Assembly (NCBI GenBank): GCA_902766415.1
Contig: CACXDR010000068.1
Span: 1-5,077, forward strand
Reading direction: 5' to 3'
DNA: 5,077 bases
From: an uncultured Lachnospiraceae bacterium
Lineage (GTDB): Bacteria; Bacillota_A; Clostridia; Lachnospirales; Lachnospiraceae
The translations under genes were made by a program, and so were the position numbers. How positions within the stretch are numbered: the stretch's first letter is position 1; each line of letters starts with the position of its first letter. A model generated the notes under the pieces. That model saw only the letters and a list, made by a program, of their open reading frames with translations. It was not told where the DNA came from and did no database searches. Of this stretch, positions 1-5,077 are shown piece after piece.

Positions 1-783
1 GCGGACCGGGTGCGCGCGCGGGACGTCCTGCTGCTTTCGGTCCTCGCGGCGGTCCTGGGGCCCTGCAAGCTCGTCTATTCGCCGCTCATCTTCCTCTTTT
101 TCATCATCCCGGCGCGGAAATGCGGCGGGAAGGGGAGGAAGGCCGCGTACTTCGCGGTCATCTTCGCGGCGCTTGCCGCCGCGATGGTCCTCGTGAACGC
201 TTCCGTGATCCGGGGCTACGCAGGGTCTGCAGGCGCTGCCGCGGAGGCCGCGCAGGCGGCGGACGCCGCCGGGGCAGCCGTCCGCGGGTATCCGGCGGGA
301 GAGCTGATCCGCCAGCCGTTCTTTATCGCGCGGATGGTGTTCAACACCTTCTCCTGGCAGAGCGACGAGCTCTTCGGGGGGATGATGGGAATGTGGCTCG
401 GGAACCTTGACCCGCTGCTCGGCGTGCCCTTCTTCGCCGCGCTCCTGATGTTCCTCGGGCTCCTCGCGCTTGCCATGCGGCAGCCGGAGGAGACGCAGCC
501 CATGACGCGGGCGGCCAGGGCGTGGACGCTTCTCATCGCCGCCGGGATCGTGCTCCTCACGGCAGGGGCCATGCTGGTCGCGTGGACCACGCGCGGCGCG
601 CAGATCATCGAAGGGATCCAGGGAAGGTATTTCCTGCCGGTCCTGCCGCTGTTCCTCCTGCCGCTCCGGAACTCCCTTTTCCGGCTCGACAGGAACATCG
701 GCCGCACGGTGCTCGCCATGCTTTTCTGCATGGACGTGTACGTGCTTTTCCGGATCTTCGCGCTGGCCTCCATGCGGCTCTGA
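1..783 (+). CDS. DUF2142-like polytopic membrane protein, 5'-truncated by the window edge
   Basis: The frame is open from base 1 and stops with TGA at 781-783. A GTG at 10 could initiate on paper, but no ribosome site precedes it and the protein begins inside a hydrophobic segment, so the true start is probably upstream. Counting from that GTG, hydrophobic segments lie near residues 5-33, 46-66, 137-156, 171-192, 207-222 and 232-251. The segment GAQIIEGIQGRYFLPVLPL (about 196-214), preceded by AWTTR, and the early LVYSPLIFLFFIIPARK stretch resemble DUF2142 membrane proteins. That family is often found in cell-wall polysaccharide or teichoic-acid-like clusters, and its reaction is not established. 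An alanine-rich, nearly charge-free stretch (about 71-92) occupies the loop after the second hydrophobic block. Some members have been thought of as GT-C-like transferases, but nothing visible here proves an active site. Family call moderate; membrane nature firm. Confidence 0.72.
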   Translation, partial: ADRVRARDVLLLSVLAAVLGPCKLVYSPLIFLFFIIPARKCGGKGRKAAYFAVIFAALAAAMVLVNASVIRGYAGSAGAAAEAAQAADAAGAAVRGYPAGELIRQPFFIARMVFNTFSWQSDELFGGMMGMWLGNLDPLLGVPFFAALLMFLGLLALAMRQPEETQPMTRAARAWTLLIAAGIVLLTAGAMLVAWTTRGAQIIEGIQGRYFLPVLPLFLLPLRNSLFRLDRNIGRTVLAMLFCMDVYVLFRIFALASMRL

Positions 784-792
784 GGCGGACGG

Positions 793-821
793 TGGCGAAA
801 ACGCGGGAATTATGGTAGACT
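793..821 (+). promoter_or_regulatory. Candidate extended -10 promoter for the exporter operon
   Basis: TAGACT at 816-821 matches four of six bases of the sigma-A -10 box and is preceded by TG at 813-814 with one base between, the extended -10 arrangement. TGGCGA at 793-798, 17 bp upstream, matches the -35 box in only three positions. The site lies in the only sizeable intergenic gap of the window, 54 bp before the permease start. The motif is short and the call is by eye; the genes could also be co-transcribed from upstream. Confidence 0.33.
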
Positions 822-827
822 TTCTTT

Positions 828-844
828 CGTCCCTCGGAGGGGCG
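828..844 (+). promoter_or_regulatory. GC-rich hairpin in the leader of the permease gene
   Basis: Bases 828-834 pair with 838-844 (seven pairs, one of them G-U) around the three-base loop CGG. No T-tract follows, so it is not a standard intrinsic terminator. It lies just downstream of the candidate -10 box, so it would sit at the very 5' end of the transcript, where such stems can stabilise mRNA. It could equally be chance pairing in G+C-rich DNA. Confidence 0.3.
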
Positions 845-874
845 CAGTACGAACCAGGATCGGCAGGGTAAACT

Positions 875-1687
875 ATGAGAACGATCGCAGAATTCATACG
901 CGAGATCATTTCAAACAGGAAGCTCGTCTGGGAACTGGCGAAGTCCGACTTTAAAAAGCGGTTCGCCGGCTCCTATTTCGGCGTGGTCTGGATGTTCGTG
1001 CAGCCTGTGGTCACGGTCCTGATCTACTTTATGATCTTCCAGCTCGGCTTCAAGAGCGTCCCGCCCATCCCCGGCGTGCCGTACGTCCTCTGGCTCGTGC
1101 CCGGCATCGTCCCGTGGTTCTTCTTCAACGAGGCCATGAACGCGGGGACCTCGTGCCTGCAGGAGTACCATTACCTTGTAAAAAAGGTCGTGTTCAACGT
1201 CGAGGTGCTGCCCGTCCTGAAGCTCGTTTCCTGCGCGGTGGTCCACGCGATCTTCGTGCTCATCATGATCGCCATGTTTTTCTGCTACGGAAAGCTGCCC
1301 ATCCCGACCTGGATCCAGATCGTGTACTACAGCTTCGCGCTTTCGGTCAACATCCTCGCGGTGACGTTCTTCACGGCCGCGATCAACGCGTTTTTCAGGG
1401 ACATGGCGCAGATCGTGAGCATCTGCCTCCAGTTCGGCATGTGGCTCACGCCCATCATGTGGGACCCGGGCATGTTCCCGAACCGTCCCGCCTGGCTTGA
1501 GCAGGTGCTGAAGGTCAACCCCGTTTTCTACATCGTGACGGGGTACCGCGACAGCATGCTCGCCGGGAACTGGTTCTGGCAGCGCCCCACGCTGACCGTC
1601 TATTACTGGGCGGTCACGCTTCTCCTTCTCTGGGTCGGGCTGAGGACGTTCCGGAAGCTCCGGCCGCATTTCTCGGATGTGCTGTAA
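875..1687 (+). CDS. wzm: ABC polysaccharide exporter, permease subunit (Wzm/TagG type, ABC-2 family)
   Basis: This is the membrane half of an ABC transporter that moves a lipid-linked polysaccharide across the cytoplasmic membrane. The 270-residue length is normal for the family. A short cytoplasmic amphipathic N-terminus (1-30) leads into GSYFGVVWMFVQPVVTVLIY, the typical ABC-2 start of the first membrane segment. Hydrophobic segments fall near residues 34-56, 68-88, 115-137, 147-172, 178-198 and 240-258. The family-typical FFRDMAQI (173-180) and WLTPIMW (190-196) stretches are present, as is the NPVFYIVTGYRD region (215-226) before the last segment. The ATG at 875 is chosen because AGGG at 865-868 sits six bases upstream and the protein then has standard length. 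The ATPase gene follows after 13 bp, so the two halves are almost certainly co-translated partners. Whether the cargo is a rhamnan, a teichoic-acid-like polymer or another glycan cannot be read from this subunit. Confidence 0.93.
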   Translation: MRTIAEFIREIISNRKLVWELAKSDFKKRFAGSYFGVVWMFVQPVVTVLIYFMIFQLGFKSVPPIPGVPYVLWLVPGIVPWFFFNEAMNAGTSCLQEYHYLVKKVVFNVEVLPVLKLVSCAVVHAIFVLIMIAMFFCYGKLPIPTWIQIVYYSFALSVNILAVTFFTAAINAFFRDMAQIVSICLQFGMWLTPIMWDPGMFPNRPAWLEQVLKVNPVFYIVTGYRDSMLAGNWFWQRPTLTVYYWAVTLLLLWVGLRTFRKLRPHFSDVL

Positions 1688-1690
1688 AAT

Positions 1691-1696
1691 AAGGAG
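1691..1696 (+). promoter_or_regulatory. Ribosome binding site that fixes the ATPase start
   Basis: AAGGAG, a near-perfect Shine-Dalgarno sequence, lies four bases before the ATG at 1701. An in-frame ATG at 1677 lies inside the end of the permease gene and has no comparable site, so 1701 is preferred. Confidence 0.85.
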
Positions 1697-1700
1697 ATAC

Positions 1701-3056
1701 ATGGAAAAGGATCTCGCGATCTCCGTACGGGAGGTCACAAAAGCATACAAGCTCTATGAACGGCCGATCGACCGGCTGAAGGAGTCGCTGAGCCTGACGC
1801 ATAAGTCTTACCACCGCGACTTCTTCGCGCTTGACCGGCTGTCCTTTGACGTGAAAAAGGGGCAGACGGTCGGGATCATCGGCACCAACGGATCGGGGAA
1901 ATCGACGATCCTCAAGATCATTACCGGGGTGCTGAGCCCCACGACCGGGACCGTCGAGGTGGACGGGACCATCTCCGCGCTTTTAGAGCTCGGGGCCGGC
2001 TTCAACTCAGAATACACCGGCATAGAAAACATCTACATGAACGGCACCATGATGGGCTTCACCCGGGCGGAGATGGACGCGAAGATGGCGGACATCCTGG
2101 CCTTCGCGGACATCGGCGACTTCGTGCACCAGCCTGTCAAGACCTACTCCTCCGGCATGTTCGTGCGCCTCGCCTTCGCGCTGGCGATCAACGTGGAGCC
2201 GGAGATCCTGATCGTCGACGAGGCGCTTTCGGTCGGCGACGTCTTCTTCCAGTCGAAGTGCTACACCAGGATGGAGGAGATGATGAAGAACGGGACCACC
2301 ATCCTTATGGTGAGCCACGACATGGGCAGCATCATCAAGTACTGCGACAAGGTGGTCCTTTTAAACCGCGGGCGCTTCGTCGCGGAGGGCCCGGCCGGGA
2401 AGATGGTCGACCTTTACAAGAAGATCCTGGCGAACCAGATGGACGACCTTGAGGAGGCGCTCGAGGCGGAGCGGCGCCCGGAGGGGCAGAAGGCCCTGAC
2501 GGCCGATGCCGGCGGAAGCCCTGCGACTCCCGCCGCCGGGGACCGGGAGGCGCCCGGACGTCTTATGAAGTCCCGCATGACGCTGAACCCGGACGTCCAG
2601 GAATACGGCGACGGGCGCGCGGAGATCATGGACCTCGGGACGCTCGACCACAACGGCAACGTGACGAACCTCCTTCTTAAGGGGGAGACCTTCACGATCC
2701 GGGAGATCATCCGCTTCCACGCGCCGCTCGAAATGCCGATCTTCACCTACACGATCCGCGACAAGAAGGGCACGGACCTGAGCGGGACCAATACCATGTT
2801 CGAGGGGTGCGATATCCGTCCGGTGAAGGACGGGGACACCTACACGGTCGAGTTTAAGCAGCGGATGACGCTGCAGGGCGGGGAGTATCTCCTGTCCATG
2901 AGCTGCACGGGCTACGAGAACGGGGAGCACGTGGTCTACCACCGGCTGTACAACGTCGCCGGGATCACGGTCATCTCCAACAAGAACACCGTGGGCTACT
3001 TTGATATGGAGCCGGAGGTCACCACGAAGTACGAACCGGCAGGGGGCGCTGAATGA
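1701..3056 (+). CDS. wzt: ABC polysaccharide exporter, ATPase subunit with C-terminal carbohydrate-binding-like domain (Wzt type)
   Basis: The protein has 451 residues from the ATG at 1701. The N-terminal ATPase domain (about 1-245) has Walker A GTNGSGKST (61-69) and the LLELGAGFNSEYTGIENI stretch (94-111) that is characteristic of polysaccharide-exporter ATPases. It also has the signature YSSGMFVRLAFA (149-160), Walker B ILIVDE (169-174) with catalytic E174, the D-loop SVGD (177-180) and switch H206, so all ATP-hydrolysis motifs are intact. A charged and then Ala/Pro/Gly-rich linker (about 247-290) leads to a beta-rich domain (about 295-440) with YTIRDKKGTDLSGTNT (350-365), resembling the Wzt C-terminal domain. 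In E. coli O8/O9a that domain binds the modified non-reducing end of the glycan and so selects finished chains. TagH-type ATPases without it are shorter or have different tails. The gene follows the permease by 13 bp and its stop overlaps the next start (ATGA). It acts at the cytoplasmic membrane with the permease. Confidence is high for the ATPase and good for the binding domain; its ligand is unknown. Confidence 0.93.
   Translation: MEKDLAISVREVTKAYKLYERPIDRLKESLSLTHKSYHRDFFALDRLSFDVKKGQTVGIIGTNGSGKSTILKIITGVLSPTTGTVEVDGTISALLELGAGFNSEYTGIENIYMNGTMMGFTRAEMDAKMADILAFADIGDFVHQPVKTYSSGMFVRLAFALAINVEPEILIVDEALSVGDVFFQSKCYTRMEEMMKNGTTILMVSHDMGSIIKYCDKVVLLNRGRFVAEGPAGKMVDLYKKILANQMDDLEEALEAERRPEGQKALTADAGGSPATPAAGDREAPGRLMKSRMTLNPDVQEYGDGRAEIMDLGTLDHNGNVTNLLLKGETFTIREIIRFHAPLEMPIFTYTIRDKKGTDLSGTNTMFEGCDIRPVKDGDTYTVEFKQRMTLQGGEYLLSMSCTGYENGEHVVYHRLYNVAGITVISNKNTVGYFDMEPEVTTKYEPAGGAE
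3041..3046 (+). promoter_or_regulatory. Ribosome binding site for the multidomain gene
   Basis: AGGGGG lies six bases before the ATG at 3053, inside the last codons of the ATPase gene. With the 4-bp ATGA stop/start overlap it supports initiation at 3053 and coupled translation of the ATPase and the multidomain enzyme. Confidence 0.7.
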
Positions 3057-5077
3057 GCGGACAGGGAAAGGAACTGAAACGATTATACGAGCGCTTCGGG
3101 AGCGACACGAAAACGCTGCTTTCCGAGTATCCGACGCTTGAGAACCTGAGAGTCTTCTCGGACCGCCGGGAGGGCCTTCTCGAGTGGTACGGGTTCCGGG
3201 AGGGGGCGTCCCTTCTGGCGGTCGGGAGCGGCGCGGGCGCGCTGACCGGCATGCTTCTCAGGAAGGGGCTTTCCGTCACGGTCCTCGAGGAGGACAGCGA
3301 CGCGCTTGAGCTTACAAGAATGCGCGCGGAGGCGTACGGCGCGGAGCGGCTGACGCTTCTTTCCTGCGGGATCTCCGCGCTTCCGGAGGACAGGCTGTTC
3401 GACTATATCCTGTTCGACGGGACGCTCGGAAGGAACGGCGGCGCCGCGGTCGAGGCGGCAAAAAAGCATCTTGCCCCGGACGGCGTCCTGATCGCCGCCG
3501 CGGACAATGCCTACGGCGTCCGCGCGTTCGCGGGCGCGGAGAAGGAGGAGAACGCGCTCGGCAGGGCGGCCCTTGAGGCGCTCCTCCAGACAGGCGGAAA
3601 GGGCAGCATCACCCGCTATTACGCGGAGCCCATGCGCGCGCTTCCGCTCAGCATCTATTCCGACCGGTGCCTTCCGGGCGCGGGAGAGCTGTCCCGCGTG
3701 ATCCCGGCGTACGGGTTCCCGGCGTATCTCGCGATCGACCTCGGCGCGAAGTACGACGAGATCTGCTCGGACGGCGTGTTCCCGGAGTTCGCGGACAGCT
3801 TCCTGTTCTTCTGGACGAGGGACGGGGAGGCTGCCGGCAGCGGAACGCCCTTCAGCGCAGGCGGCGCGGAGGCGGAAACGCGGGAGGATCCCGCCATCTT
3901 TGTAAAATACAACCGGAACAGGAGAGACCTGTACCAGCTGAAGACCGTCATCCGCGAGGGGAAGGGCGGCCGTACGGTCGAGAAGGGCGCGCTTTCGGAA
4001 GCCGGCGTCCCGCATATCCGGGCGTTCGCGGACCGCTTCCGCACGCTTTCCGGGGAGGAGGGCGGCATCTCCTACGCGGAGGCGCGGATCTCCCCGGACG
4101 GCATGACGGCCTCCTTCCCGTGGGTGCGCGGGGAGAGCCTTACGGACTATGTGCTCCGCGCGGTGCGCGCGGGCGCGGCGGCGGAGGACGCGGTGCGCGC
4201 CGCCCTTGACAGGGTCACGGGCTTCGGCACCGTCCATAATCTGGATTCCATTTTTGACAATTTCCTGGTGACGGGGGCTCCGGATACGGAGATCACGCCC
4301 GAAGCCATTTCGTCCCTTAAGCTGACCGGCATCGACTACGAGTGGGTCAGCGAAGCGCCCGCGGACCCGGGCTTTGTCCGCTACCGCGCGCTGCTTGCGT
4401 TCTGGCTTTCCTTCCATGAGCCGCTGTCCCTGAAGGGGCAGGAGGACTTCCTCGCAGCCTTCGGCATAGAGGGGAAGGAGCTGGTCCGCGTGGAGGCGAT
4501 GGAGCGGGCCTTCCAGGAGGACGTCGCGGGGGACGATCAGGCGGCGTACCTTGACCGCTTCACGGTCGAGGTACGGAGCAGGGACCATATCGAAAAAACG
4601 GAGCGCGACCTGAGGATCGCGAACGAGCGCCTGGACGGCTTCCGGGCGGAGCTCCGCGAGAAGGATACCACCATCCGGAAGATGACCGAGGTGAAGCGCC
4701 TCACGGACAACCACGTGACGAACCTGGAGATCATCATCCGGAACCTGCGGAACGAGACGAACGAGCTCGGGAAGACGCTCACCTACCTTGACAAACACCA
4801 GACGGTATACTCGCGCCTCCGCAGGAAGGCGGGCGACGCGTTCAACAGGAAGTACCCGAAGGGCTCGAAGGAGCGGAAAAAGCTCCAGTATGAGAAGGAG
4901 GCCATCCTCCATCCGCTGCGGCACAGAAGGCTTATGAGCACGCCGGAGGGCCGGAACCGGGTCGAGGGCGATTTCGCGATCGGGGACATTTACCTTGAGC
5001 ACGGGAAGCTCCGTTTCCCGGAGACGAAGGAGCCTGTCGTCAGCATCGTCATCCCGGTCTACAACCAGATCGGGTAC
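3053..5077 (+). CDS. Multidomain polysaccharide enzyme: methyltransferase-like, kinase-like, coiled coil, family 2 glycosyltransferase (3' truncated)
   Basis: The frame runs open for 675 codons and leaves the window without a stop. Residues about 30-165 form a class I SAM-methyltransferase-like domain: VGSGAG (57-62), an acidic residue after the second strand (E79) and FDYILFDG (116-123). Residues 197-254 carry PLSIYSD and FPEFADSFLFFW, a connecting region seen in large clostridial methyltransferase/glycosyltransferase proteins. An acidic, Gly/Ala-rich linker (about 255-281) precedes a kinase-like domain (about 283-450): candidate ATP lysine K311, hinge-like FPWVRGESL (355-363), H395 with D398 and N403 in an HxxDxxxxN loop, and IDYEW (427-431). 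Residues 513-582 are coiled coil, and 583-640 is a basic linker. VVSIVIPVYN (662-671) is the first strand of a GT-A family 2 glycosyltransferase whose DxD motif would lie beyond the edge. It probably caps and extends the glycan exported by the adjacent transporter. That role is inferred from WbdD-like architecture. The methyltransferase motifs look partly degenerate. Confidence 0.9.
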   Translation, partial: MSGQGKELKRLYERFGSDTKTLLSEYPTLENLRVFSDRREGLLEWYGFREGASLLAVGSGAGALTGMLLRKGLSVTVLEEDSDALELTRMRAEAYGAERLTLLSCGISALPEDRLFDYILFDGTLGRNGGAAVEAAKKHLAPDGVLIAAADNAYGVRAFAGAEKEENALGRAALEALLQTGGKGSITRYYAEPMRALPLSIYSDRCLPGAGELSRVIPAYGFPAYLAIDLGAKYDEICSDGVFPEFADSFLFFWTRDGEAAGSGTPFSAGGAEAETREDPAIFVKYNRNRRDLYQLKTVIREGKGGRTVEKGALSEAGVPHIRAFADRFRTLSGEEGGISYAEARISPDGMTASFPWVRGESLTDYVLRAVRAGAAAEDAVRAALDRVTGFGTVHNLDSIFDNFLVTGAPDTEITPEAISSLKLTGIDYEWVSEAPADPGFVRYRALLAFWLSFHEPLSLKGQEDFLAAFGIEGKELVRVEAMERAFQEDVAGDDQAAYLDRFTVEVRSRDHIEKTERDLRIANERLDGFRAELREKDTTIRKMTEVKRLTDNHVTNLEIIIRNLRNETNELGKTLTYLDKHQTVYSRLRRKAGDAFNRKYPKGSKERKKLQYEKEAILHPLRHRRLMSTPEGRNRVEGDFAIGDIYLEHGKLRFPETKEPVVSIVIPVYNQIGY
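3899..4372 (+). other. Kinase-like domain core within the multidomain gene
   Basis: Covers residues 283-440 of the multidomain protein. The order of motifs follows the choline kinase/aminoglycoside phosphotransferase fold: a strand with lysine (VEK, K311), a following helix with E316, a hinge-like FPWVRGESL, a catalytic loop with D398 and N403 five residues apart, and a second metal-binding aspartate in IDYEW (D428), comparable to IDFEY of choline kinases. All the residues expected for phosphotransfer appear present. The fold is assigned by motif reading only. Confidence 0.55.
4589..4798 (+). other. Ten-heptad coiled coil within the multidomain gene
   Basis: Residues 513-582 keep one heptad register throughout. 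The a positions are I513, L520, L527, L534, I541, K548, V555, I562, T569 and L576. The d positions are T516, A523, F530, K537, M544, T551, L558, L565, L572 and L579. No proline occurs in the stretch. At helical rise this would span roughly 10 nm and separate the kinase-like domain from the glycosyltransferase. Confidence 0.8.

Noticed and set aside
1677..1700. Upstream in-frame ATG as the ATPase start
   Set aside because: It lies within the last codons of the permease, adds eight residues (MCCKIRRY) not expected in the family, and lacks a ribosome site; the ATG at 1701 has AAGGAG four bases before it.
911..1750. 279-codon minus-strand frame over the permease gene
   Set aside because: Antisense shadow. 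The translation is rich in His, Asp, Glu and Arg without family motifs, while the + strand gives a clear ABC-2 permease.
4235..4264. Locally AT-richer stretch with TTGACA at 4254-4259, considered as an internal promoter or transferred patch
   Set aside because: No -10 box at suitable spacing, and the codons spell the kinase-like catalytic loop. A few AT-ending codons in a row are not enough to argue for transfer.
4788..4811. TTGACA and TATACT pair resembling a sigma-A promoter inside the coiled-coil coding region
   Set aside because: The boxes are separated by only 12 bp, too short for a normal sigma-A promoter, and the bases encode conserved-looking coiled-coil and linker residues.
3083..5002. 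639-codon open frame on the minus strand covering most of the multidomain gene
   Set aside because: It is codon-for-codon antisense to the real gene. It stays open only because the + strand gene avoids TTA, CTA and TCA codons in this G+C-rich DNA, and it ends exactly at the complement of the TTA leucine codon at 3083-3085. Its product is Arg/Val/Leu-rich without recognisable domains.
1..5077. Search for tRNA or rRNA genes, CRISPR arrays, insertion sequences and long repeats
   Set aside because: None recognised; apart from the 91-bp gap at 784-874 and the 13-bp gap at 1688-1700, the window is fully covered by coding sequence on the + strand.

Overview
The window reads entirely on the + strand as part of a surface-polysaccharide export and assembly cluster. 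Base composition is G+C-rich, codon third positions are mostly G or C, and the Shine-Dalgarno sites are recognisable. Together with the protein style this suggests a high-GC Gram-positive, most likely a Lachnospiraceae-like Clostridia member; Coriobacteriia is an alternative. That assignment is an impression from sequence style, not a database result.

Layout: (i) 1-783, the C-terminal part of a polytopic membrane protein resembling the DUF2142 family, cut by the left edge. (ii) 784-874, a 91-bp gap with a possible extended -10 promoter followed by a GC-rich hairpin. (iii) 875-1687, the permease (Wzm/TagG type) of an ABC polysaccharide exporter. (iv) 1701-3056, its ATPase (Wzt/TagH type) with a long C-terminal extension that looks like a carbohydrate-binding domain. 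(v) 3053-5077, a very large open frame that overlaps the ATPase stop by 4 bp and runs off the right edge. Its 675 visible residues hold, in order, a class I SAM-methyltransferase-like domain, a probable kinase-like (choline kinase/aminoglycoside phosphotransferase-type) domain, ten uninterrupted heptads of coiled coil, a basic linker and the first strand of a GT-A family 2 glycosyltransferase. Because it has no stop in the window, a search for closed reading frames would miss it, and a 639-codon antisense shadow lies on top of it.

How the genes may work together: in the E. coli O8/O9a ABC-dependent O-antigen systems, WbdD (methyltransferase, with kinase in O9a, plus a coiled-coil ruler) caps and terminates the chain. 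The C-terminal domain of Wzt recognises the cap, and Wzm/Wzt exports the capped polymer. This window has the same parts in adjacent genes, but the cap-and-ruler module appears to be physically fused to a glycosyltransferase. That a Gram-positive uses the same cap, measure and export logic here is the main hypothesis. It is inferred from domain order and visible motifs only.
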